Origin: Zygnema cylindricum
Lineage: Eukaryota > Streptophyta > Zygnematophyceae > Zygnematales > Zygnemataceae
Length of the DNA: 64,000 nucleotides
Assembly: GCA_037447655.1 (NCBI GenBank)
Contig: JBBHKE010000310.1
Location: 64,001-128,000 of the forward strand
Direction of reading: 5' to 3'
Shown here piece after piece: positions 21,614 to 34,449 of the stretch (positions within the stretch are counted from its first letter, which is position 1; every line of letters starts with the position of its first letter). A model generated the notes under the pieces. It did not search any database and was not told where the DNA came from. It was given only the letters and a program-made list of their open reading frames with translations. The translations under genes were made by a program, and so were the position numbers.

Positions 21614-24600
21614 ATGGCCATTTCTACAGTTAGGATCGGCTGTTTAGGATCAGGATTTGTCGAACAGTTTGTTGAAAGCAGCAGTTTCAAGAATGGGAGT
21701 GACTGTAGAAAGCTTAGGTGGCAAACCTCTGTACAGAAGCAGAAATGTTTTTTTGAAAATTTAATTGGAGTCAGTCATAGAGTAACATCATGTGAAAGTC
21801 TCTTTGAGAATTCTAAACATATTGCCTCTGCTACTACAGTGATGGGAGAATCTTCAAGTATGGTTCTAGTCTTTGGTGATTATATGGTTTCCTATTTGAA
21901 AAGCATTGTTTTTTGTTATTGCTGGTATCATTATTGTAATAATTGTACCTATTTTCACTATGGCTTTTTGAATTGTTTTCGACAATTTTTTTCTTTTCAA
22001 TTTTTTGTGAAGCAAGAAAAAGTTGAAAAGCGTTATTTTTTTAATAACAGCTTTAGCTCATAGTTTAAGCTTTAATTGTCCTATCTTAAAGCCAATTCAA
22101 ATTTATGTTTTGAACAAAGCATTAATGCGAAATTTGTTGAGCTGGCATTGGATGCATGCAATTTCCTAAATTTCTAAAGAGTAATTTGACTTAAGCCTTT
22201 GTAATAGCACCGGAAGAAGACCTGAATGAAGCTTGCCCCTTGTTATACATCGACACCAATTTATTATCCATCATCATTTTTTTATCAATTTGTGGCTAGA
22301 AAGTAACCCGCTTTTTCTCAAACTTGACTTGCTATTTATCGTCAATTTTTAGATTTACATTTGTTAACCTCGTAATTGTCAACTTCGACCTTACTTTTGC
22401 CCTCGGGTGGTCTGCTTCGATTTAAACTTGGCTTGTTATTTTGAACCTTCATTCTTTAGTTTACATTTATTGACCTCATTTTTGTCAACTTTGGCTTTAC
22501 TTTTGCCCTTAGTGATCTACTTCACTTCAAACTCGACTTGTTTCTAATCTTAATTCTTTGGTTGACAATTTTTAACCTCATTTTTGTCCTCAGGGTGGTC
22601 GTCAAAAATCCCATTTGCTAACCTAATTTCTTGGCAACTTTGAATTTACTTTTGTCCTTGGCGTCGAATAGCTCAAGTTTTTTACATTGGATTGCATTTG
22701 TGTTATCCTTACATTTTGTCAACGTTGACCGGATTTTACCCTCTGCTGCCAATTGTTTCTTATATTGCATTTCCGAGTTTACATTTATATTTTTTCAACT
22801 TTGACTTTACTTTTGACTTCAGGTGGTCGGCCCCTTAATAGCTACAATGGCAGCACAGCTACTTCGGCGGTGGCTCTGAAAGAGTCGGCAGTTACTGGAG
22901 GATCGCTTAATTTCATAGGGTCAACAGATCCACTTGTCATCAAGCCATTAGCACATGAAAAAAGAATACTTTTAGTCAGACATGGCTTGAGTATTTGGAA
23001 TGACGAAGGTCGTGTTCAGGTGATTGTTTTTGTTTCCACCCTTAATTTTCAACCATCACCTATTTACGTGAATTTTCATGTTCCCGCGCTAAAACTTTCA
23101 AGCATCACAGTTTTTTGTGGATTTTTGTCTCCACGCTTTAATTTTCAACCATCAAAATTTATGGATATGGTGGTCTGACCTCGACTACTCTTTCTTTTAA
23201 ACTTGTGATAGGTTTCATCATATTCTAAAGCCATTTTTTAAAGTAGTTTTTTTCTTTTACATCAAGCCTCTGCTCCAAAATGTTGTAATGTTGTCCTTGG
23301 TTGAAAGTACATGTATTTGACTGAAATGTATGCTGTGCTTGTTTTTTGGCAGGGAAGTTCTAATCTATCACTTTTGTCCGAAAAGGGCAAACTTCAAGCA
23401 CTGAAATGTAAACAGGCACTAGCGAAAATTAAGTTTGATCAATGTTTCTCCAGTCCAATATCAAGGGCGAAGGTGAGAATGATGTATGATTTTGTACATT
23501 GCGTAAGACAGTTGCCATGGGAAGACCATTTTGTCTTTGTCGGCATCAGAGAGGAAATTTTGTGAAAACTAAAGTTTCAAAATTTGTAGCCTTTAGCCCA
23601 AGTTTAGACTGTTTTTGCATGACATTTGTTCTGAAAATTGTCCATGTTTTAAATATTATCTTTCGGCTTGACTGTTTCTGCATAACGTCGTTTTGCATGA
23701 AATTGTTTTAACATTTGCTCATGTCTAAAATTTTATCTGGACAGCCCTGGTTGTCTTGTGCAAGTTTCATGTCTCTCTCTTTGAGCAGTACATTTGTTTG
23801 TGGTAAGGTCCACATTGTCACGTTGAATGAGTTGCTATCATAGTAAAATATTTTTACAAGTTGTGTGGGCGTGCTTGAGTATACTTGTCCACCATTTTCG
23901 AGTGGTGAAGGTGACTGGAGAGCGTCATGCAAATTTGGAGACTGCCTACTTGTGCACAGGATATTTTCGATATGTGGTTTAAACTGAAGAATTTTGAGGA
24001 TAATTGTTTAAAGCACAATTTTTGTGTCGCAAAGAAAGCTGAAGGGAGGAATTTGTGTTCTTCATAATACTAAATTGATTTCGTCAACTATGTCAGTCCT
24101 TATGCCGCAAGTCTCATAGGGTTATTATCGAAGTTTTTACCATCATTTCACTTGTTTTATGAGTAACTGTATATACTACACTTCAAAAACTTTATAAACT
24201 GTATGATTATTCACGTTTTAACTTCGAAACAAGGGTAAACTGTGATAATGTAATCACCTTATCATTTGAGTGTCAGATTTTTAACCACTATATTAAAGCT
24301 AAGCACGCACGGTGGGTTTTTTCCAATCCTTAGAGGGGACATGGCCTCTTTGATTAATTTTGAAAAATAAGCGATTGACTAGTGACAAAAACATTATGTG
24401 TTGAATATGTTCAGTGAAAATATAAATATTGACAAATAGGGAATCGTAACCTGTTTCCATTTTCCAAGTGTTAACTTAGTTAACTTAATAAGTTAAGGGT
24501 GCCTGCTTTCTAATTGGGTCTCTCCTCATAAAGTACGTGAAAGTCCTACATTGTAGACATGCTTTTTAGAGGCAGAGAATTTACTTTTTTTTGCCACCTT

Positions 24601-27600
24601 CAGCTATCTGTCTCTGATTTTTTTTTTTATTCCATGCAGTCGAGTGCGGAGCTTATTTGGGAGGACAGAGAGGAACCCCTCTTTTTCTTGAATTCCTTAA
24701 GGGAGGCTAATCTTCTATTTTTAGAGGGCATGCTAAATGGTGAGAGTTTGCCCACCGATAGGAATTGGTTTGCCTGTTCTTTAGGTGTCTTACACCATCT
24801 TTTAAAATAAAAAAACTGATAGTGATAAAAGATATCGTTTGAAGTGTATCGACTACGGTATCCTGGTGGGTATTTTATAGTGTTGGGTATCGGGTAAATT
24901 CATATCGCGATAATTTCGATATTCGATATATCGAATATCGATCGAGCAGATTCCTCGATATATCGAACTGGGACCAACATAAATTATCGCGATATATTGC
25001 AAAAACTGGAGTCCGTACAGTCCTAGTACGAAAATCCGGGCCAGTAGAGGGTTTTGAAAAAAAATAAAAAAAAAATTAATGCCTAGATATATCGCGATAA
25101 TTTGGTTTTCGATATATCGATTATCGGGTACCTGAAATTCGATATATATCGAATATCGGCGAAAAGTCCTCGATACCCAACACTAGTATTTTAACCAACT
25201 TTCACGGCACTTGCTCAAAACGGTAGATATCCTTCGACTCTTAAGTGATAAAAATATTGTTTTAAGAGTATCCAGGTGGATATTTGACCAGCTTTCATTG
25301 CCATTATAGACATCCTTAGATACGTAAATACAGAAGATTTGATGGAATCTGTTAACATGTCAGGTGTAGGATGCATTATCCGCTCAAATGGGCTGAGACA
25401 AAATGGCAATGTTGCCAATAATTTACATAGGTTGAATCTTAAGCTTTTATGTTTTGCACGCATTGCAGTACAATACAAGTCATTGGGTTATGGGTCTTAT
25501 CGGTGCGTTTCTTGAGAAGAGCATGAGTTGAAACCATGAGTTGCAAATAGACCCTCAAGACCTGCAGAGGTTGCAGCCTCATAAAAAGATTATATACTGT
25601 TTTCCTTTATTGACTGGTAGTGGTTGCAAACTTTCCAAAGTATATGCAAACTTCTTCTCATTTCATTTTAGGCGATGTGAACTAAGTCAAGCACACTACA
25701 GAACAGTGATTTGTCGATCTGCTTCACAGTATTGTCGGTTAATGTTTAAGTTCCTTGTCTTCTTTTTTCTCCATAGAGGACGCCAAGAAACAATTTCCCG
25801 AGCTCTTTGGAGCTTGGAGGGAAGACCCTGCCAATTTTAATGTGAATGGAGTCTATCCGGTCCGAAGCCTCTGGAATGAAGCGAGGAAGGCGTGGGACGA
25901 TATTTTATCGGCTCCGGTAGGTCATTTTTCTTTTTCCTTTTTTTTTTTTTTTTTTGGTCACAGTCGAGCAATGGGAAATTGGAGGACATAGTGATTCAAA
26001 AGTGGAAAACGAGAGAAATAGGAATAAGGAAAAATATTAGAGGAAAGGAGAACACAGAGAGTCAGGGAGGGAGAGGGAGGGAGGGAGAGGGAGGGAGAGG
26101 AGAGAGGGAGAGGGGGAGGGGGAAGGGGAGGGAGAAGGAGAGGCAGAGAGGGGGAGGAAGGGGAAGGGGAGGGAGAGGAAAGGAGAGAGGGGGCGGGGGG
26201 GAGGAGGGCTGGGTGGGGAGGGGGGAGGGGGAGGGGGGGGGGAGGGAAGGCTCTGCACCTAAGTTAGGGAGGGCGGAAGAGGGGGGAGGCTTTGCACCTA
26301 AATAACCATCATATCGTGTGCAATATGTCTCCTTTAAGACCCTTTTTATTCCCTAAAAAGTTGCATGTCAGTAGCTTTATCTTCTTGTTGACATACATTT
26401 TGTGCCTCCCATTATGCTCATGCGAATCTTCGTCATTTTCTGGTCCCTTTTTTTTTAATACCTGTATATTTTTAATGAAGGAGATAACTGTATCGTTTAC
26501 CTCAAATTTTTCTTTCTTAAAGCTAGTATAGAAATTTCCCTTCCCTGAAACAGAAAAACCTTTCCTTCAATTCTTGCAACTTTCGATGGTCTTAAGCAAA
26601 GTCACCCACTCTTTCAATTAGGGTTGGATGCAAACAATTTTCAGTGATTTCATGTAAAATGTGTAGAAAATATGTTTGTCGAGTATCTAATGACACCATC
26701 AATTTTGTTTTGTTGTTTTGTTATCGATTTTATCATAATATTTTATGGGGCAATGGCCAATTTTCAGGGGGAAAAAATCCTCGTGGTTACACATAAATCT
26801 ATTCTCCGAGCTCTTATTTGTACGGCCCTCGGCTTGGGACCAGAAAGGTGGGTTCCTCAAAATCCAGGGAGGGGGGGGAGGGAGAGAGCGAGAGCTAGAG
26901 AGAAAGAGGGAGAGGGAGAGAGAAAGGAACGTGAGAGGGAGAGGGTGAGGGGGAGAGAAAAGAAGGGAGAGGGAGAGGGAGAGGGTGAGGGGAAGTGAAA
27001 CGTAGAGGTAGAGGGAGCAGAAGAGGGAGAGGGAGAGGGAGAGGGAAGGTGGAGGGGAGGGGAGAGGGAAGGATGGAGAGAGGGAAGATAAGTTTTATGG
27101 CATCGTTCAATTTTTCGTGGATAACTGAGTCGATTCTTTAGGACTTTCTGTGACTCGATCATTTGCATTAATTGTTTGAAGGACGGAGGTTGTGACAGTA
27201 TTTTTCAGAGAGATGAGTGAAGTTTTATAAAAAAAATGTTAGCTATATGCATATTAAAACTGTCTTCCATGTATGAACATATGGGAATCTTTGTATGGGA
27301 CCGTTTCTCAAAACAGGCCCCATTGTAAAGGATGTTTTTGGGTGTCGTTATGAATGATGTTTTTTCCAGTCCTGTTTAGTTTTCATCAGTACACCTTTTA
27401 TGGGTTTTAGCGTTAATGGTTTTTTCGGCGTTTAAACTTAATTTTATCTCTGTACACTCGTCACAGTATTAATCTGACGGCTGGGATAGAAAGGTACATC
27501 CTGATTAATGGTCTCCAAATGAAAAGGTTGATTTGTATACTGAAAAACCCATTAACACTAATACTGATGCATATAGTGAACCTACATCTCTTGATTCTAA

Positions 27601-27823
27601 TTGAGAGAGGTTCTAATTCTTATTGCCTCACTTGAACTTGAGAGAGAGCTTCTAAGAGAGAGGTTCTAATTCTTCTTATTCTCTTGTTTGCAGATTTCGT
27701 GCCGTTGACATTAACAATGGAGGGATAAGTGTTTTCACGGTCAACAAAAGAGGAGAACCAATGTTGGAGGCGTTGAATATGACGGCCCATTTGCACTCTG
27801 ACCAGGTGTATTATGACCTTTGA
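21614..27823 (+). CDS. Histidine phosphatase, chloroplast 2-carboxyarabinitol-1-phosphatase-like
   Basis: Seven exons: 21614-21857, 22823-23019, 23353-23472, 24640-24739, 25777-25916, 26768-26847, 27694-27823. All are GT-AG and the phases close to 336 residues plus TGA. The Ser-rich N-terminus (MAISTVRIGCLGSGF...) has few acidic residues, like a plastid transit peptide. Catalytic features of the phosphoglycerate mutase/histidine phosphatase superfamily are present: the RHG motif (LVRHGLSIWNDEGR, about residues 135-150), Arg in FSSPISRAK, the acidic proton donor in NSLREANLLFLEGM and the second His in ILVVTHKSILRAL. The middle EDPANFNVNGVYPVRSLWNEA closely recalls plant proteins annotated as probable 2-carboxy-D-arabinitol-1-phosphatase, which would remove phosphate from a Rubisco inhibitor in the stroma. 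Substrate is by homology only. Introns contain a hAT-like element, purine tracts and acceptor copies. The terminal exon is duplicated downstream at 38491. Confidence 0.92.
24878..25185. mobile_element. 308-bp hAT-like miniature element
   Basis: TIRs TAGTGTTGGGTATCG and its exact complement CGATACCCAACACTA, flanked by the 8-bp direct repeat GTATTTTA at 24870-24877 and 25186-25193. The 8-bp target duplication and TAGTG-type ends fit the hAT superfamily (family knowledge). The interior is dominated by TCGATA/TATCGCGATA palindromic runs. No coding frame. It lies in intron 4 of the phosphatase. Confidence 0.93.
26045..26290. repeat. Purine-rich tract in phosphatase intron 5
   Basis: GGGAGA/GGGGGAGG-type low complexity, ending in a small duplication (CTCTGCACCTAA and CTTTGCACCTAA about 44 bases apart). 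Confidence 0.9.
26862..27090. repeat. Purine-rich tract in phosphatase intron 6
   Basis: Starts about 15 bases after the exon 6 donor. Its right part (from 26941) is where segmental duplication 2 begins. Confidence 0.9.
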
Positions 27824-30800
27824 AATCACTATGTATAAACATTATATAATATATATATGGATACACGATAATACTAGCATCAGCTACTGACTGTACGAAA
27901 ATACTACAATACTTGGAATAAATACACTCTTTAAATGCACTCTTTTAGGACGACATTAGGTGAAAGTACGATTTTAGTTTTTCTTGTTTTTGCCGTTTTT
28001 ATTGTGGCAATTTCAAATGTTTAACGATATTAGGTTAAAGTGTCCAAAGGAGTGTCGATACTTAAAAGCGATAAGATACGAGAAAATATAAAGGAAGTAG
28101 TGTGAGATAGAGGGACTGATTACGTCACTCGGAAAGGTTTTATGTTATTTATGATCCTAACACGAGTGGTATCAGCGATAATGGTCGATTAAGAGCACCG
28201 GAGTTAAAAACTACTTAGGTTTTTTATTTGATTTCCGAATTTTGTGCGTAAGAAAGTACTCTTTTTTATTTTCTTTGTGACTCAGTTACGAAGCTTTTTC
28301 GATTCAAAAGACAAAGTTAAGCAGAGAGTTTGATAGTTTGGAGCTCATCGAAGTCGATGCTCTGTACGAGTAATACTTCATTAGCCGTTTTAAACCCCAT
28401 TTCCTTATCTTTGGATATCCAGTATTTCTTTAATTAATGTTTCGCTTCTTTGTTTTTCGGCAATATGTGCTTTTCTTCATTGCCTTTGTGACATACTATG
28501 ATAGTGAATTTATGCACAGTTTTTGTTTTTCCTCAACAACAGTGAGAGTAACAGGAGACTAAGAAATGTATTGTTCCTGAGAACACCAAGAGATGTATTT
28601 CCCAATTCGGCAGTTGTTAATTGGATTGAAAACCCCAAAAAATCCTGCATAACTTCCAGGGAGGGAAAATAGTCGGAGAGATTGATTTACTTCTTGCACG
28701 CCTCTTTCCAAGATATATGTCAAAATTCAAGGTAAATTGTCCATCTTTATTGGTGTTCATCTAATTTAGTCGCTACTCTTTCTGGTCAAAGATCATAAAT
28801 TGGATGGTAACATTATTCAAAGGAGCGGCCTTAAACGAGCAATGTACAGTTGACTACAGTTGTATAACTGTTTTCGCCTTAAGATTTTGGATTTTGTTCT
28901 CTCAAAGTTGGATATTATTGAGGATTTTGTCCTATGTTTTAACAAGGCGAGGCCGTACAATGTCCAATATTTCTTTTGTCGTGACTGATTCGAAAGCGTA
29001 AACTCATAAGAATTTGGTAATAACATAAATTGGGATTATAAATTGATTTAATAGTCTATGAATAATAAGACTTCATGAACAAAGCACGACGGTTAATCCG
29101 CTGAGCACATGGGAATAAAACAGAAAATGACATGCAGGTGGATGAAACTAAAAGGGAAACGAAGGCGAAAGAATTAATAACAAAAAACAGTGAACGTAAC
29201 AACAAGCCCAAAGTTAGAGCAACTCATTGAGCAAGGCTTGTGATGATGCCTCTTCGGAGCTATACCTATTTTGGAGGAACCATGGGTAAAAAAAAAGAAA
29301 AGAGAAAAAGAGTGGTTCAAATGTTCAGAAAAAAATGCAAAAAGGAAGTGGTTGAGTTGGATTCAGTAGTTGAGGTGCAAAAAGTCAACACAGGAAGTAG
29401 ATAATAACCGATATGTTTTTTGCTGCAAGTAGTACATAGGTCAACTTGTTGGTCTCTGAATGATAAGAAAGTAACGGCATTCTTATGCAAGCTGTTATTT
29501 TCCTCTGTCGTGATTTACATAAATGATATGTGTAGAGGAACTAGGGAACTCTTGTTTCAGAACGCCTACCTACGTTTTTTCAGTTTTGTTTTGGTCTTCG
29601 CTTCTTTTTGCTTCCATGCACTCAGATGGTTCAAAATCGTGCGTTCTTAATGAAGCCTTTCATTACTTTTGACTTTCACCTCTTCACCTCCATAGTGTTC
29701 TGTGTTAATTTTGAGACTTTGGTCATGGATATGATGTGTTTTCATCGACTACCTGCAGATACAAAAGTCAATGACATGATTGTCCTAAGTGCTCTTTTAT
29801 GTTATGAACAGTGACACTAATCAAGGTTTTGACATACGGGTTTCGCTACAATATGTTGAACAAACCATACTCAAATACTGGTCTGCCTTTACAGAATTTT
29901 CATCATGAATACTGTTGGCATTGGACTGAATGTACGCCGTGAAGCACTATAACAAGACATTAATTTGGTGTTAATTTTTTTTGGCTCCGAAACATACTAG
30001 CATTGATAATGTCATTGTTTTATTCTTAACACTAATTTGATAAGCGGCTGGAAATCATCCACCTCACTCAGACCTAAATTAAAACTAATAAAACTTAGAT
30101 AAACCCCACACTGTTTCTTAGGAGAATAGCGATTCACTGTGTATTAGAGTATTTCATTTTACCTGGACTAAGAAACAAAATCCTGTAAGAAGAGGCTTAA
30201 CATTTTATACTGAAAAAGGATCCGGATCTCTTGGCATCATTGTGATAGGTTGGGAGAGAGGTCAAATTTAGTCACAGCCATAGGCAATCCCCTATCCTTG
30301 GTCATATACCCTGGATCCTATCCTTGGACTATAGAAGCATAGACGCAGGACACGTATAAGATTTTGAATTCAATAAACCAATTTAATAAAAGGTTCAAAA
30401 TACTCCACACTAAATGTGTCTTTCATGGCAAACCACACAGGGAAAATCAAAAATAAGATGCAAAAATGTCACTTTCGCTGTGAGTTTCTGCAAGCCTTTC
30501 TTCTTTCAATAAAGATATTAGAACTAAACATCAGAATGTTTTGCAGTCCAATTAAATAACCTGTTCAAGCTTTTAGGTTTCACGATAAGTAATAAAGACT
30601 AAAACTATTATATATACAAAAGTATGTAAAAACAACTCTAAGTACCTCCGGTTGAGAAACCCAAACACTTAATTATAAAAATAACTATCCCAAAGGTCTT
30701 TTTGTTGTTTTTAGCTTTCAAGAAGCATGCCTGGGAGCATTGCCCGAGTTTCATGCTTCTGAGAAAAATAAACCCTAGAATCTAAAACCTATTTAAATTC

Positions 30801-30992
30801 AATAAAAACCCTAAATCACACTCCCTTTTTAGTTCCTTACCCACGGTTCCGTCATACTAAAGCTACCTATATCAACAAAATAGGCAATATTTCCTGGTTG
30901 CTTTCGGTTTGTTAGAGAAAATTTTGAAACTCATGAAACAAACATTCGAGGTTTCTTCATCTGAGGATGACTTTTACATCTTACAAACGAGC
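27824..30992. other. Convergent intergenic spacer between phosphatase and SNARE 1
   Basis: About 3.2 kb with no gene. Short open frames are either disrupted in the duplicate (28804-29026) or shared but featureless (29420-29650). A worn TIR-like sequence (GAATAGCGATTCACTGTGTA, about 30123-30143) is present in both units, so it predates the duplication. Confidence 0.5.
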
Positions 30993-33900
30993 TCATTTTT
31001 TCAAAAGTTTTCGTCCTCTTTGGTTGCTTTGCTTCAACCGACTGTTGAGTTCGTCCACATCTCCAGTCAAATCATCCAAAGCATGGTCTTGTCTGTATTA
31101 CAAAAAACAGGGACCAAATCAATAGACAATTTTTTCTTATTTTCCAAATTAGGCACATAGAATCAAATCTAACCTCATTACTATATATATTTCCACAATC
31201 TACTTCAACTCGTATTTCTCTGTTTCATGTAGGTGCAAAAAATAAACGCTAAACCCTTCTGAGTGCTTTATAGCAGCATCCATATGTACTAAAGGTTCAA
31301 AAAAACTTTAAGGGACACTTTTCTGCACTAATATCGTAGTAAATAACACGAACCAATTTTTGCACTATGCTATGATTACATAAAAACCATGAAAACACAT
31401 TTTATTCTGTAAAGTATTACTGCTTTTCATCGGTGCTGGACCAATGGACGAAACGTTAATGCATTTTTGAACACCAACACTTACTACCACATTGCCAATT
31501 TGGTCTACTTCGTAGAATTAAACTCCTTTGAGTGTGAGTCTCAAATTTCAGAAATGTGAAAAGTCAGTTTGTCAAAACTTAACCTTCGGATGTCACAGAA
31601 GGGACAGACTGTGCTAAAGAAGCGCAAGACAAAAGTTTCCAAACTTGTGATAAATCGGTGAAAAAATAAAAACACATCTCAAAAGTATTTAACAAGGGTA
31701 CTGAGCAAACTTACCGATCCAATTCATGACCCATTTCCCTTGCCATGTCGCCCATTACATTGAGAGAAGAGCTCACTTCATCCAACATTTCATCTTGCTT
31801 GTTGATTTGCTTCTGCAAAACACCATTTGGCAGTGTAAGGTTTAGAACTTGTACTTTTCCATAATTTGAGGGAATTGGAAAAATCTCTATCAGCTTTCTA
31901 ACTACAACAAAGGACCATCCTCCAAGGAAAGAAAAAGAGATTACTCTTTCTTGTGATTCACAACCACTCATGTGCCTTACTTTAAGAGATAACTACAACA
32001 AACTCAACTCACGAATCACATATACACCGCGCATCGTAATTAGAGTAATGAAAAAATTAGAGTAAAAAAAGAGAAAAAAATAATTAGAGTAATTTACTCT
32101 AATTTATGTGATAGAGCTGTTTCAAAATGGAATTTACTCTAATTTATGCGGTGTACTCTAATTTGGCAAGTTAATATCCTCTACTGTAAATAAGGTATTC
32201 GTACAGAATCTGACAAAACGTACAGTTTATCGTCACTATGACGTTCGCATTACGCGTTTTGTTAAAACGCAGTTACATGATAATGGCCTGTATTAAATCA
32301 TTATTTGTACTTTTTTACTTATAAAAGTACAACTTTGCACGGTCGGACGTCGTCCGTACTCCACACTATTTAAAACGAACATATATTAGAATTAAAAACG
32401 CTAATTAAACCTTACCTAAATTAGAATAATGAAAAAATTAGAATCGATTACTCTATTTGATGTGATAGAGTCAAAATTTCGAGCGACCGAATTAGAGTAA
32501 TTTACTCTAATTACGATTCGCGGTGTAGTTTCGGCCTTAACATCTTTAACCTTTTCCAGTACACTGAAAGCAGAACATGAATGCTGGCCAAAAAAACAAA
32601 AAATTGAGCTGCGTGAAAAACATCATATCATTACACACCTTCACCCTGTCCATAGTTGCCAGACTCTCATCATCATCATCATCATCATCTCTCATCAGAT
32701 CTTCACGTGTTCCACGGGATCCGGCAGGATAACTTCCATTTGCATCTGCAAAAAAAAGCGTATAAATTTTAAAAAGCTGTGTCATTTTTGCCTTTAATCA
32801 TACAGTTCACCTGAAAATTGAGGGATAACGTAGAAATCAATCTAACAACCACAAAAGGATTAGAAACAACAAGAAAAAGAAATTTAACTCGCTGGAAAGT
32901 GACTGAATGGGCTTTTATCACCGGGACAACTAATTGACACAGAAAAAAAGATAAACATTTAGAAGGCATATCCATTCCCTATAAAAATCAGAAAGAAAAC
33001 ACAAATAGAATTCCATGACCAGATTTAAACATACGCTCAATTTCATGGCAAAAAAAATGCACGGAACTTCCTGCAAAGCTATCAAACTAACCGGTTAAGT
33101 TGCAAATACAAGCTAGAATACTCCCTCACCTGGATGATACTTAGGTCCTTTAATCTTCTTTCCCTTCTTGGGTTTCCATCCAAATGAAAACATGGGGCCC
33201 AAGCTACTGAGAAGTTTCTCCCCCTAAATAAAACAGAAAAAAAAACAGAAAAACACAAAATAGTCACACAAAACAATCAGAAAGGCAAAAACAATCAAAC
33301 GGATAATCAGGAATTATAACCTCACACAGACAATGTATACTGCTGGAATAAAATATTCCTAACTGTCCATTGTACATTATCCATATTGTCTACTGCTGGA
33401 TTAAAAAAAATCCAAACTGTCTATTGTACATTATCCATCAACCACAATTTCCATGCAAATGCATATACAACAACTACTAGTAGTGAGAAAAACTATATAA
33501 GACATCACCAACGTTAGACTCCTAATCATAGAGAAGACAATACTGAATTTGGCCAAAAGCAAAGTTAAGAGTATGTTCCTTCTGCTCTCAAAATCATGCG
33601 GACATTATATAGCTTCACACACATAACAGTAGCAAAAGTGAAGCTTGTTACACTTTCACAACCATTGGTCTGAAATAAAACATAATGTAAAATTAGAGAT
33701 GACCTCATTCCACGATCTCAAGTAAGAATGATTACCATATGAGTAAAAAAAATCACATTTAAAATTGTTCCTCCAATGTGTAGTCCATAATTACAGAAAC
33801 AGGCATTGTGTTACATTATGAGTTACACAATAAATACATATGCATCATTACATTCTTCAAAATTTCGTTAAAGCCAAAATTCATTACCGTTGAAAGCTCA

Positions 33901-34406
33901 TGATCAAGTGTAACTGCTTTTTCATGAGTTCTTGCAATTTGCTCTCCCTGTTGGTGGAGAGTTTTCAGAGTTTGTGCTCCAATATTCTCCGTATCTTTCG
34001 TAATCTTCAAAACATTTCGCAAATCATTTGTCACATCTTTTGACTTGTCCAATGCCATAGTTTCCAATTCCTCCAAAGTTGCTCTCTGGAGAGGATCATC
34101 ACTGTCAGGGTCATAATATCTTGGATCTCCTTTCGCCATTTTTTTCAATGCGGCTTTTGGAAGCCGAGGCTGAGTGACGCCTAAAAGCTCAGCACGTGAC
34201 TTTTCTTCCTTTTTCTCCAAACCTTGCCATTTAGGAATGAATTCTTCAGGTTCAGCATCACATTTCCTTGCGGAACGTCTCGGTTTGCTTTTCGTCTCGG
34301 TTTTCGGAACTGTAGAGGAATTTACTAAAGTACTTGCTTCCAATTTTTTGATTATTTCCTGCTGATGAACGGCTGAGGGTCTGTGAGTCCTTTGTAATGC
34401 CGCCAT
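30993..34406 (-). CDS. SNAP-25-type (Qb+Qc) SNARE, SNAP33-like, copy 1
   Basis: Five exons on the minus strand: 34406-33888, 33223-33130, 32745-32639, 31812-31715, 31092-30993, joined in frame to 305 residues plus TGA, close to plant SNAP33. The start is the ATG in GCCATGGCGG (MAALQRTHRPSAV). Residues 1-100 are basic and probably disordered. The Qb SNARE helix starts near TLEELETMALDKSKDV and holds the ionic-layer Gln in TLHQQGEQIARTHEKA. Then come GEKLLSSLGPMFSFGWKPKK, an Asp run of seven, and the Qc helix (ATMDRVK, QDEMLDEVSSSLNVMGDMA) with its ionic-layer Gln at the exon 4/5 junction (DRQDHALDDL). It ends SNQRGRKLLKK. There is no transmembrane segment, as in SNAP-25 proteins. The expected role is plasma-membrane or cell-plate vesicle fusion with a syntaxin and a VAMP. 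Confidence 0.95.
32025..32525. mobile_element. 501-bp TIR element with exact empty site in the duplicate
   Basis: Left end CACCGCGCATCGTAATTAGA, right end CTAATTACGATTCGCGGTG, flanked by TA (32023-32024 and 32526-32527). At 42837-42855 the paralogous intron reads straight through CACATATAGTTTCGG with one TA, proving the element limits and a 2-bp TA target duplication. It lies in intron 3 of SNARE copy 1. The internal palindrome is at about 32338-32359, followed by CCACACTATTTAA. Confidence 0.97.
33333..33439. repeat. ~53-bp tandem repeat in SNARE intron 1
   Basis: Two units, each with CTACTGCTGG near the start (TATACTGCTGG in the first) and TTGTACATTATCCAT at the end. The duplicate locus (about 43651-43785) has the same two units plus a third partial one. 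Confidence 0.85.
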
Positions 34407-34449
34407 GGCAAACCTACAAATGTATGGAACAGCCTTAAAGTTACTCAAA

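Larger units (their letters stand above)
18051..23209 (+). repeat. Segmental duplication 1, unit B
   Basis: Second copy of 12350-18050, joined to it without spacer. It has an empty site for the 705-bp Harbinger-like element, lacks the 13227-14110 segment, and carries two TIR elements (19220-20281) inside the hairpin that is intact in unit A. Sequence after 23209 is unique and continues the phosphatase gene. Confidence 0.93.

Noticed and set aside
28804-29026. Overlapping open frames in the convergent spacer, with partial counterparts at 39.6 kb
   Set aside because: The frames are broken or altered by small changes in the duplicate and have no recognisable domain.
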